Source of the DNA: JBAROU01 sp049642385
Lineage (GTDB): Bacteria; Chloroflexota; Dehalococcoidia; DSTF01; RBG-16-68-14
Assembly: GCA_049642385.1 (NCBI GenBank)
Contig: JBAROU010000093.1
Coordinates: 1-15,238, forward strand
Reading direction: 5' to 3'
Length of the DNA stretch: 15,238 bases
A program made the position numbers and the translations under genes. The notes beneath the pieces were generated by a model, which was not told the origin of the DNA, did no database searches, and worked only from the letters and a program-made list of their open reading frames with translations. Positions 1-7,690 of the stretch are shown here, piece by piece. Positions within the stretch are counted from its first letter, which is position 1, and every line of letters starts with the position of its first letter.

Positions 1-29
1 TTGACATCAAACCCTGCCCCTGATATTAT
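1..29 (+). promoter_or_regulatory. Near-consensus sigma70-type promoter of the Fic gene
   Basis: TTGACA at 1-6 is followed by a 17-bp spacer and TATTAT at 24-29, one of the best -35/-10 matches in the window. The predicted start of transcription near 36 leaves a leader of about 30 nt before the ATG at 68. A purine-rich ribosome-binding site (GAAGGGG) lies at about 55-61. The AT-rich promoter contrasts with the GC-rich host-like DNA further right. Confidence 0.75.
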
Positions 30-31
30 CA
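21..31. promoter_or_regulatory. Operator-like palindrome overlapping the Fic -10 box
   Basis: TGATATTATCA is a perfect 5-1-5 inverted repeat that covers the -10 hexamer. A near-identical copy in the complementary form (TGATAATATCT, 10 of 11 matching) lies at 76-86, just inside the Fic coding region, with centres 55 bp apart. A repressor bound at both sites would block initiation and clearance. That use is inference. The Fic protein itself ends in a winged helix, so autoregulation is one option. Confidence 0.4.
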
Positions 32-67
32 TTAGTGCATATATGATCTAATAAGAAGGGGCACAAT

Positions 68-1177
68 ATGGTGAATGATAATATCTTCCGGCCCCGCATT
101 CGCTCGACTCGCGGCTTAGAGGCCTCCCTGGAGCACCTTGCTCGCCTACGGTGGCTCATAGACCGGATGCTACTGATGCCTAAGTACCAGAGCTGGATTA
201 GGCGCGAAGTCACGATAGAACGCGTGGCCGCTACTACTCGGATCGAAGGAGCTGATCTTGACGATGAGGCTGTCAGCAACCTCAAAAAGCGGGCTCCGAC
301 TGGTCGCCCGAGCGAATCCGAGCAGGCGAATATCGACGCCATCGCTGCCTATGAGTTCATCGACTACCTTAGCGAGGTTCCAGACCTCCCAATAGATGAG
401 CTCGTCATTAGGGAAATCAACCGTGAATTCCTGCGAGGAGCGCCCTCAGGGAAGATGCCAGGACAGTATCGGACTGGCCAAAACCATGAAGGGCCATATA
501 CTCCGCCGAATCAAGCGGACGTACCGCCTCTCATGCGAGGTTTCGGTCGCTGGTTAGCCAAGGGCGATGAGGACATGCATCCCGTCGTCAGGGCTGGGCT
601 CGCTCACGTCCACTTGGTAGCGATTCACCCATTCTGGGATGGAAACGGGAGAACTGCGCGAGGGTTGGCAACACTAATCCTGCAACGGTCGCCGTTCAAT
701 TTTAGAAACCTTCTGTCGCTGGAGCGCATGATCGAAATCACGAAGACCGAGTACTTTTCGACCATCGAAAGGACTCTAGGTATGCACTTCTCGCGGAAAT
801 ACGACGCTACTTATTGGCTGGAATTCTTCGGCAGAATCATCGCGGCTGAGGCGGGAAGGCTGGAGGTGAAGCTCACCGATTGGCATCGCCAAATTGAGCA
901 GGTACAAAACGGCCTCTTGGATGAAGGACTCAATCATCGGCAGGTTGATGGTGTAATCTACGCTGCCCGGGCGGGACAAATCACGCGGCCCGACTACATC
1001 GAGATTACTGGTGCCTCAGGCCCTACGGCATCTCGCGACTTGGCTGATCTCGCGACGAAGGGATGGCTAATTCCAAAGGGGAAGACCAGATCGCGCGTCT
1101 ATCATTACCCGAAGGACGAAGACGAGCAGCAACTCCGTCTGTTCAAGGCAAGTGCAAGGCGTGAGACAAGCGACTAG
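68..1177 (+). CDS. Fic family protein (AMPylase-type) with N-terminal inhibitory helix and C-terminal winged helix
   Basis: This 369-residue protein has the complete Fic core motif HPFWDGNGRTAR at residues 187-198, with the catalytic His187 and the GNGR anion-binding loop. Fic enzymes usually transfer AMP, or another nucleotide-derived group, to a hydroxyl side chain of a target protein. The motif TTRIEG at 56-61 fits the (S/T)xxxE(G/N) inhibitory helix. It lies N-terminal to the core, as in class II Fic proteins, which hold themselves inactive through the Glu; no separate antitoxin gene is visible. PGQYRTG at about 131-137 is the usual Fic-flap region. Residues about 290-345 look like a winged helix-turn-helix, common in this Fic subfamily. 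The start at 68 follows a good ribosome-binding site and promoter. Base composition is clearly lower in GC than the genes after 1500, and a tRNA-like fragment follows immediately, so it is probably acquired. The cellular target is unknown. Confidence 0.92.
   Translation: MVNDNIFRPRIRSTRGLEASLEHLARLRWLIDRMLLMPKYQSWIRREVTIERVAATTRIEGADLDDEAVSNLKKRAPTGRPSESEQANIDAIAAYEFIDYLSEVPDLPIDELVIREINREFLRGAPSGKMPGQYRTGQNHEGPYTPPNQADVPPLMRGFGRWLAKGDEDMHPVVRAGLAHVHLVAIHPFWDGNGRTARGLATLILQRSPFNFRNLLSLERMIEITKTEYFSTIERTLGMHFSRKYDATYWLEFFGRIIAAEAGRLEVKLTDWHRQIEQVQNGLLDEGLNHRQVDGVIYAARAGQITRPDYIEITGASGPTASRDLADLATKGWLIPKGKTRSRVYHYPKDEDEQQLRLFKASARRETSD
76..86. promoter_or_regulatory. Second operator-like copy inside the Fic start region
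   Basis: TGATAATATCT matches the reverse complement of the palindrome at 21-31 in 10 of 11 positions. It spans codons 3-7 of the Fic gene. The centre-to-centre distance of 55 bp is close to five helical turns, which would suit cooperative binding. AT-rich coding sequence could produce it by chance. Confidence 0.3.
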
Positions 1178-1185
1178 CAAGAGAG

Positions 1186-1225
1186 AGCGGCGGCCTCGAG
1201 AGTTTGAATCTCTCCTGGCCTGCCA
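1186..1225 (+). pseudogene. Putative 3' end of a tRNA gene (integration-site remnant)
   Basis: GAGAG (1198-1202), a 7-nt loop TTTGAAT (1203-1209) and CTCTC (1210-1214) form a T-arm of exactly tRNA geometry. Then come seven bases CTGGCCT (1215-1221), a discriminator G (1222) and encoded CCA (1223-1225). The loop carries T where nearly all tRNAs have C56. No upstream strand AGGCCAG is found where the acceptor stem would need it, so this is a 3' half only, and slightly degraded. Such fragments are typically left at the far end of elements that integrate into tRNA genes. The upstream GGCGGCCTC and the discriminator G would suit a tRNA-Trp, but that identity is a guess. Confidence 0.5.
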
Positions 1226-1518
1226 CTATCGGTAAGCGGCACCATCAGGCGGCAACCCGTTGGTGCTCACCGCTGTAATTCTATCACGCCGGACGTTGCG
1301 GGGCGGCTGGTCTCCCTCACCCCCAGCCCCTCTCCCAGAGGGAGAGGGGGAGCGGGCGGCCTGAAGGCCGCCCCTACATCGCGGTGCGATCGCCATTAGT
1401 CGGCAGGTGAACCGGCGACGCAAGCGCGCGGCTGGGCTACAATGGCGCCAGCGACGGTTAGGGAGAGCGAGCGGGGAGCGATGGAACGCAACGAATTCGG
1501 GCTGCACGTGGGATCGAC
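1226..1518. other. Non-coding stretch between the Fic segment and the deacetylase gene
   Basis: Apart from the two hairpins at 1327-1373, I see a possible -10 box TACAAT at 1438-1443 without a convincing -35. There is also a 14-codon open frame at 1481-1525 with a good ribosome-binding site (GGGGAG at 1473-1478), whose TGA overlaps the ATG at 1525 of the next gene. Composition returns to high GC here, as expected of host chromosome to the right of the putative tRNA remnant. Confidence 0.5.
1327..1373. repeat. Two adjacent strong hairpins (intergenic palindromic element)
   Basis: The first hairpin has CCCCTCTCCC (1327-1336) and GGGAGAGGGG (1340-1349), a perfect 10-bp stem with a 3-nt loop. 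The second has GGGCGGCC (1354-1361), loop TGAA and GGCCGCCC (1366-1373). No T-run follows either, so a simple intrinsic terminator is unlikely. The arrangement resembles dispersed palindromic intergenic repeats known in many high-GC bacteria. Copy number in this genome cannot be judged from one window. Confidence 0.6.
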
Positions 1519-2775
1519 GTGGTGATGCCGCGCCCGGCGTTCTGGCACCTGGTCGTGGTGATGGTGGCGCTGGCGCTGGCGGGAAGCGCATCGCTCAAGG
1601 CGGGCGATCTCGATCCGTCGTCGTTCGCGCCCGAGCCGCCCAGCGTAAGCGCGCGGCCGGTCGTGGTTCCCCGTCCCCCGCCCACGCCCAAGGTGATCGA
1701 CGTGCGGCCGAATGGCGACGATATCGCGACGACCAAGCCAATCATCGTGATCTTCGACCGGGCGGTGGAGCCGGACGTGCTGGTGCCGGTGGCGCTGGAG
1801 CCGCCGCTACCGCTGGAACGTTCCTGGTACAGCGAGCGCGTGCTGGTGCTGCGCCATCCACCCTTCGAGCGCGCGACGACGAATCGAATGAGCGCGCGCC
1901 TGCGCGAATCGACGCACAGCTCGACGTTCCGCACGGCGGAGCAGGCGCGCGTGGTGACGTACGGGCCGCAGGGCAGCAGGGTGGTGCCTTCCGGCTCGGT
2001 ACGCGTGACGTTCAGCGAGCCGCCCGACCGGGCAGCCGTCGAGCGGGCGTTCCGCGTCGAGCCGCCGACGAAGGGCTCGTTCGAGTGGGCGGACGGGCGC
2101 ACGCTGGTGTGGCATCCACAGTCGTTGCGGCCAGCGCAGACGTACGACGTGGTCGTCGGCGGGGCGACCGCTGACGGCGACGCCATCGCGCCGGCGAGCT
2201 GGCGCTTCGGCACGGTGGCGCGGCCGCCGGCGGTGGCACCGGCGCCGAACGGGCGGCTGGTACTGACCTTCGACGACGACCCGCTCGCGCCGGCGATCGG
2301 CTTCGCGCTGCTCGACCTGCTGGCTCGTTACCAGGTGCGCGCGATCCTCTTTCCCACCGGCGCCTGGGCGGAACAGAACCCGAGCTTTGTAGAGCGGGCG
2401 CGCGCGGACGGGCAGCTGGTCTGCAACCACACCTATGCCCATGCGGACCTGACGACGTTGGGCAACAAGGACATGCGCTTCCAGATCCTCCACGGCGCGG
2501 GCGCCGGTCATTGCGACTTGCTGCGCGCGCCCTACGGGCGGCTGAACAAGCACGTCGAGGCGACGGCGAACGCGCTGGGCTTCCGGATGTACGAATGGAA
2601 CATCGATAGCGAGGACTGGCAAGGGAAGAGCGCGGCCGCGATCACCTACGGCATCCTGAACGATGCGCGACCGGGGGGCGTGGCGCTGTTCCACATGCAC
2701 GGCCAGCATACGCTGGAGGCGTTGCCAGCGATCATCTGGGGGCTGCGCGCGGCGGGGTACGAGCTGTCGTATTAG
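1519..2775 (+). CDS. Exported polysaccharide deacetylase (NodB-like) with N-terminal Ig-like domains
   Basis: The 418-residue product starts with a hydrophobic signal or anchor segment (residues 8-27). A Pro-rich linker and two stretches resembling bacterial Ig-like (Big_5/SbsA) domains follow at about 57-140 and 145-232. The C-terminal NodB-type domain runs from about 245 to 418. It shows TFDDD at 250-254, the metal-binding HTYAH at 304-308, RAPYG at 336-340, DSEDW at 363-367 and the last motif as LFHMHG at 390-395, where LxHD is more usual. The family removes acetyl groups from N-acetylated sugars of peptidoglycan or other envelope polysaccharides, so an extracytoplasmic role is expected. 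GTG 1519, GTG 1522 and ATG 1525 are alternative starts. I keep 1519 because GGGA sits five bases upstream. The gene stands alone and converges on the VOC gene with a 19-nt gap that contains a short CTCGA-CGT-TCGAG hairpin. Confidence 0.85.
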   Translation: MVMPRPAFWHLVVVMVALALAGSASLKAGDLDPSSFAPEPPSVSARPVVVPRPPPTPKVIDVRPNGDDIATTKPIIVIFDRAVEPDVLVPVALEPPLPLERSWYSERVLVLRHPPFERATTNRMSARLRESTHSSTFRTAEQARVVTYGPQGSRVVPSGSVRVTFSEPPDRAAVERAFRVEPPTKGSFEWADGRTLVWHPQSLRPAQTYDVVVGGATADGDAIAPASWRFGTVARPPAVAPAPNGRLVLTFDDDPLAPAIGFALLDLLARYQVRAILFPTGAWAEQNPSFVERARADGQLVCNHTYAHADLTTLGNKDMRFQILHGAGAGHCDLLRAPYGRLNKHVEATANALGFRMYEWNIDSEDWQGKSAAAITYGILNDARPGGVALFHMHGQHTLEALPAIIWGLRAAGYELSY

Positions 2776-2794
2776 CTCGACGTTCGAGGTTCGA

Positions 2795-3181
2795 TCAACG
2801 CTCGATGAGCTGAACGGCGACGCCGTGAGCGGCGGCGCGCGGGATGCGGGCGACGCGCGTCTTCGGCAGCACGCCCGCTTCGGGATCGGAGATCTCCACG
2901 CCTTTGCTGCGCAACTCGGCGACGGCGGCGTCGACATCGTCCACCTCGAGGGCGACCGAGAACATCCCTTCGCCGCGCTCCGCGATGTGGTGGCTGTCGG
3001 TGGTGGGCCGGACCAGCTCGAGAAAGTTGTCGCCCGTGGGGATGAAGGCGAGCTCCATGTGCGTGTTCGGCGGCTGAACGGTCGACTCGACCTTGAGGCC
3101 GAGCGTGCTGGCCCACGCCTCTGCGGCGGCGTCGATGTTCTCGACGGCGAAGACGAGGTGGTCGAGGCGGGTGATCTTCAT
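2795..3181 (-). CDS. VOC (glyoxalase/epimerase superfamily) single-domain protein, diverged
   Basis: This 128-residue protein has the paired beta-alpha-beta-beta-beta layout of the vicinal oxygen chelate fold and aligns over its whole length with the epimerase at 4056-4481. Of the four metal positions of methylmalonyl-CoA epimerase, His8 (LDHLVFAV) and Glu55 (FLELVRP) are kept. The central His is Ser75 (GMFSVALEV) and the final Glu is Gln124 (AVQLIE). It is therefore unlikely to be a second working epimerase; a different reaction or a binding role is inferred. Its ATG overlaps the stop of the upstream VOC gene by 4 bp (ATGA), with AAAGGGGG as ribosome-binding site, so the two are translationally coupled. 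It is the last gene of the minus-strand cluster. Confidence 0.8.
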   Translation of the reverse strand: MKITRLDHLVFAVENIDAAAEAWASTLGLKVESTVQPPNTHMELAFIPTGDNFLELVRPTTDSHHIAERGEGMFSVALEVDDVDAAVAELRSKGVEISDPEAGVLPKTRVARIPRAAAHGVAVQLIER

Positions 3182-4056
3182 GGCGCCCCCTTTTGGATCA
3201 AGAGCGTGCGGACATCGTGAGAGAAGCCGGGTTTGAGATCGGCGACGATGGTGCCGGGCGCGTTGCCGGCACGCGGGTCGCTCAGGTCGACGCCCTCGCT
3301 GCGCAGGCGCTCGACCGCGCGTGCCACGTCACCGACGTTGTAGGCGAGGCCCCAGAGCGTGTCGGTTTCGCTGGGGTTGGCAGGTTCGGCTGCACCAGCG
3401 AGCTCGAGGATGGAGTAGCCAAGGCGGAGGAAGTGGAGGCGGCGACCGTTGCGGCCATCGAGCGTGTGGCGCAGGTCCAGGCCGACCCGCTCCTGCCAGA
3501 GACGCAGGCAGTCGGTGAGGTCGGACGACGCGACGACCGTGTGGTCGATACCGGTGACGAACGCGCCGTCTTCGGCCTCCGGTAGCGCGACAGGCAGCGC
3601 GTCCGCGGGCGAACAGTGCTCGATGAAGAACGCGCGCACGCCGCGCGTCGCCCGCGTTGGGATGCGAGCGTTACGCCAGGCGCGCCGGGCGCCGGTGTTC
3701 TGATCGACGCCGTCGCCGTCGGCCGGGTCGCTCACCTCGAGACCGCGCGCACGGACCGCGCTCACCGTGGCGTCGATATCGTCCGTGCCGATCGCGATGC
3801 CGTAGAGGCCCTCGCCGCGCGCGTCGAGGTGGTCGCGCAGGGCGCGCAACCAGGGCGAATCGTTCTCCGCGCCGGCGCTGGGCGCGAGCAGCTCCAGGTA
3901 GCAGTTATCGAGGCGAAAGAGGACGTTGGCCGTGCCATACGCCGGGTGGCGGCCGCGCCAGGACGGCGCTCGGCCGAGCAGCCGGCGGTAGCTCGCGGAG
4001 GCCGCGTCGAGATCGCGCACGGCGATGAGCAGATGGTCGAGGGTGAGCGTGGGCAT
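3178..4056 (-). CDS. Two-domain VOC protein (tandem glyoxalase-like domains)
   Basis: The 292 residues make two consecutive VOC units, about 1-150 and 165-292, each resembling the neighbouring one-domain proteins. Unit 1 keeps His8, Glu55 (YLELLAP) and probably Glu146 (FFIEH), but has Gly in place of the central His (GLYGIAI). Unit 2 keeps His172 and Glu218 (ILELAG), lacks the central His (LWGLAYNV) and ends with Gln287. The pattern suggests duplication and fusion of an epimerase-like ancestor with partial loss of the metal site. The substrate is unknown. The start ATG shares one base with the TGA of the epimerase gene (TGATG) and the stop overlaps the next start by 4 bp, so expression as a coupled unit with both neighbours is likely. 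Confidence 0.82.
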   Translation of the reverse strand: MPTLTLDHLLIAVRDLDAASASYRRLLGRAPSWRGRHPAYGTANVLFRLDNCYLELLAPSAGAENDSPWLRALRDHLDARGEGLYGIAIGTDDIDATVSAVRARGLEVSDPADGDGVDQNTGARRAWRNARIPTRATRGVRAFFIEHCSPADALPVALPEAEDGAFVTGIDHTVVASSDLTDCLRLWQERVGLDLRHTLDGRNGRRLHFLRLGYSILELAGAAEPANPSETDTLWGLAYNVGDVARAVERLRSEGVDLSDPRAGNAPGTIVADLKPGFSHDVRTLLIQKGAP

Positions 4057-4481
4057 CAGCGTTCTACCCGGAAGGCGCTGGAGCGTTCGAGCAGCTCGAC
4101 GAGCGAACCGTGGAGGGCGCCCGGGTGGATGAAGGCGATGGTGCCGGTGAGACCCGGGCGGGGCGTTTCGTCGATGAGCGGGACGCCTTCGGCTTTGAGG
4201 CCGGCGAGCGCCGCCGCGATGCCGTCCACCTCCAGGCAGACGTGGTGAAGCCCTTCGCCGCGGCGCTCCAGGTAGCGGGCGATGCCGGTATCGGGCGCGA
4301 CCGGCTCGAGTAGCTCGAGCAGGCCGTTGCCAAGATCGAGGAGCGAGGCGTTGACGCCCTGATCCTCGATGTACTGCTGCTTGAGGAGCGGCAGGCCAAG
4401 CTTATCGCGGAAGAAGCGGTGCGCCTCGTCCAAGCTGCGAACGACGACGCCGATGTGGTGGACGCGCTGAGCCTGCGTCAT
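4056..4481 (-). CDS. mce: Methylmalonyl-CoA epimerase
   Basis: This 141-residue VOC protein carries all four expected metal positions: His9 (VHHIGVVV), Glu56 (GLLELLEP, at the place of Gln65 in the Propionibacterium enzyme), His80 (GLHHVCLEV) and Glu129 (GSLVELLE). The enzyme interconverts (S)- and (R)-methylmalonyl-CoA, linking propionyl-CoA carboxylase to the B12-dependent mutase whose large subunit is encoded upstream on the same strand. That context strongly supports the assignment over other VOC functions. The ATG overlaps the GNAT stop by 4 bp (ATGA). The length is normal for the family. It is cytoplasmic, with no signal peptide. Confidence 0.88.
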   Translation of the reverse strand: MTQAQRVHHIGVVVRSLDEAHRFFRDKLGLPLLKQQYIEDQGVNASLLDLGNGLLELLEPVAPDTGIARYLERRGEGLHHVCLEVDGIAAALAGLKAEGVPLIDETPRPGLTGTIAFIHPGALHGSLVELLERSSAFRVER

Positions 4482-5299
4482 GGTTCCGACGCCTGATACT
4501 GTACCATGCTCGTGTACTCCTCGAATCCGAGCCGGCGGTAGACGCCTGCGCCCATCGCCGAGGCGTAGAGCGTGCCGACCTGGTACCCCAGCGCGCGGGC
4601 GTCGCGCAGCGGCGCGAGCGTCATCGCGGCGCCGATGCCGAGCCTGCGCGCGGCCTGCGCTGTGCTGACGTGCCAGACGCCAGCAACGCCGTTGCCCAGG
4701 AAGAGCGTCGACGAGGCGACGGGCGCTCCGTTCAGCATGCCGACGTAGTGGCGGAACGGGACATCATCGGCGAAGCCCGCTGCCGTATAGATATCGAACA
4801 TGGCGCAGCCGGCGGCCTCCGCCATGCCGAAGCCGCCGATGTACGCGACGGCCCAGCGCTGCAGCCCGGCGAGATCGCGCACGCGCTCGATGGAGAAGCC
4901 GGCGTGCGGCGGCGCGTCATCTGCTATCGCCGGCAGGTCGATCGCCATGCCGACGAGGGGGTCGACTTGTTCAAGGCCGCGCGCCTGGAGCAGCGCCGGC
5001 ACGTCTGGCGGCGAGCTCGATGGGCTGACCGACCAGAGGATGGGCAGATGGCGTTCCGCAAACATCGCGAGCGTTTCGTCGACCTTCGAAGCGGCGTCGT
5101 CAGGCGCGAGCTGCGCGCGCAAGACACCGTTGAGCCAGGGCGCGACCGCGATGCCGGTGCGGTACCAGGATATTTCCTCGCTGGCGTGGAACTTCGCGCC
5201 CGGAACATATGAGCAGCAGGCGCGCCAGTAGTCCACCACGGCCGCCTCGATGGCATCGACAAGCGCCCGTGGCGAGCGATCCGTGAGGATCTTTGGCAT
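4478..5299 (-). CDS. GNAT family N-acetyltransferase
   Basis: With the start at 5299 the product is 273 residues. The C-terminal half is a GNAT domain. The acetyl-CoA pyrophosphate loop is at about 218-224 (RRLGIGA), inside motif A at about 209-240, and YRRLGFEEY at about 254-262 is motif B. The N-terminal half (about 20-125) has no clear motif and may be a degenerate second GNAT-like fold. The same frame stays open to 5446, but the extra 49 residues run antisense-like through the DinB gene and are low complexity; ATG 5299 lies 10 nt after the DinB stop and fits the cluster better. No strong ribosome-binding site precedes 5299, so coupling to the upstream gene is likely. The acceptor substrate cannot be told from sequence. 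Confidence 0.82.
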   Translation of the reverse strand: MPKILTDRSPRALVDAIEAAVVDYWRACCSYVPGAKFHASEEISWYRTGIAVAPWLNGVLRAQLAPDDAASKVDETLAMFAERHLPILWSVSPSSSPPDVPALLQARGLEQVDPLVGMAIDLPAIADDAPPHAGFSIERVRDLAGLQRWAVAYIGGFGMAEAAGCAMFDIYTAAGFADDVPFRHYVGMLNGAPVASSTLFLGNGVAGVWHVSTAQAARRLGIGAAMTLAPLRDARALGYQVGTLYASAMGAGVYRRLGFEEYTSMVQYQASEP

Positions 5300-5309
5300 C
5301 GGGAGGCTC

Positions 5310-5786
5310 TTACAGCCCTTCGCGCTTGCGCCATTCGCGGATGGCTTCGGCGTGCTCGCGATAGTGGCCGGTGCCGCTCGCCTCGAGCAGACGGTTCGCG
5401 GTCTTGGGCTTGCCGTCGTCGCTCGCGCCGTAGCGGTCTTCGCCAACGGCTTTGGCGGCCTTGACGTACGTCATGTGGGTCTGACCCCACGCGGCGAGGA
5501 CGGTGTTCGAGTCGATCGGCTTCATCGCCTGGGAGAACGTCTCGTTCCATGCGTCCGGGTTCGAGTAGTCGACGCCTTCGGCAGCCGGGCGCTCGCCGCG
5601 GGCGATGCGCTGCAGGGCGCCGGTCATCTCGCGCTCCCAGCCGAGGACGTGGGCGATGACGTCCTTGATCGACCAGCCGCCGTACCAGACGCGCGTAAGG
5701 GCCGCGTCATCGAGGTCGTCGACGAGCGTGCGCAGAGCCTTGTACTCCTTGTCGAGTTCTTGCAGGGCGGATGTTTTGTCAGACAT
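5310..5786 (-). CDS. DinB-superfamily four-helix protein (DfsB/ClbS-like)
   Basis: The 158-residue protein shows the pattern of the DinB/ClbS four-helix-bundle superfamily: an N-terminal helix EYKALRTLVDDL, the conserved WSIKDVIAHVLGWE at 38-51 with His46, and a C-terminal helix with His141 and His145. These three His residues match the usual metal triad. Members include thiol-dependent hydrolases or isomerases and the colibactin-resistance protein ClbS; the role here is unknown. The frame opens at 5831, but ATG 5786 is preceded by the very strong ribosome-binding site GGAGGAGA at a 4-nt spacing and begins at the family's normal N-terminus, so I chose it. It is separated by 120 bp from the mutase gene and by 10 bp from the GNAT start. 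Confidence 0.8.
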   Translation of the reverse strand: MSDKTSALQELDKEYKALRTLVDDLDDAALTRVWYGGWSIKDVIAHVLGWEREMTGALQRIARGERPAAEGVDYSNPDAWNETFSQAMKPIDSNTVLAAWGQTHMTYVKAAKAVGEDRYGASDDGKPKTANRLLEASGTGHYREHAEAIREWRKREGL

Positions 5787-5906
5787 GGTGTCTCCTCCGT
5801 GCATTGTGGTGTGCGAGCAAACCTCGCTCATGCCGGTAGGCCGGCCGTCTGGTTCCGACGATGCTGGGGTCCGAGGGCCCTCGCCTACAATTACAACGTC
5901 AACAGC
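5787..5906. other. Gap between mutase and DinB-like genes with palindromes
   Basis: The gap holds a perfect 12-bp palindrome CGAGGGCCCTCG (5872-5883) and a short hairpin GCGAG-CAAAC-CTCGC (5813-5827). I see no convincing -35/-10 pair on the minus strand and no T-tract terminator. Whether the mutase transcript continues into the DinB/GNAT/epimerase genes is therefore open. Confidence 0.4.
5791..5798 (-). promoter_or_regulatory. Strong ribosome-binding site fixing the DinB-like start
   Basis: GGAGGAGA on the minus strand is spaced 4 nt from ATG 5786. It favours this start over the upstream in-frame ATG at 5831, which lacks such a site. Confidence 0.7.
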
Positions 5907-7571
<1,665 letters not shown>

Positions 7572-7581
7572 CAGCCTCTCG

Positions 7582-7611
7582 AATGTAGCGCGAGGTCTGA
7601 GAACGTGTCAA
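7582..7611 (-). promoter_or_regulatory. Possible promoter of the mutase gene
   Basis: On the minus strand TTGACA (7606-7611) and TACATT (7582-7587) are separated by 18 bp. The -10 box ends only 10 nt before ATG 7571, so the transcript would start inside or just before the ribosome-binding site and be nearly leaderless. This is either an unusual short-leader promoter or a chance match. Confidence 0.4.
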
Positions 7612-7690
7612 CGAGCGGCTTGCTGGGGCCGGCGCCAACGTCATAGATTGATGGAGCCTGCGTGCCGGTGCTGCGCAGATGGGTGGGAAG

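Noticed and set aside
1150..1225. Complete tRNA gene ending at 1225
   Set aside because: No strand AGGCCAG, D-arm or anticodon arm is present upstream; only the T-arm and 3' acceptor strand can be supported.
1407..2937. Long open frames overlapping the deacetylase on both strands (for example 1407-2174 plus, 1458-2213 minus, 1807-2937 minus)
   Set aside because: They are Arg/Ala/Gly-rich shadows caused by the high GC third positions. None shows a domain, and the deacetylase frame has motifs, a signal peptide and sensible length.
5300..5446. 49-residue N-terminal extension of the GNAT protein
   Set aside because: It lies antisense-like within the DinB gene coding span, is Ala/Thr/Ser/Arg-rich and is unlike any GNAT start.
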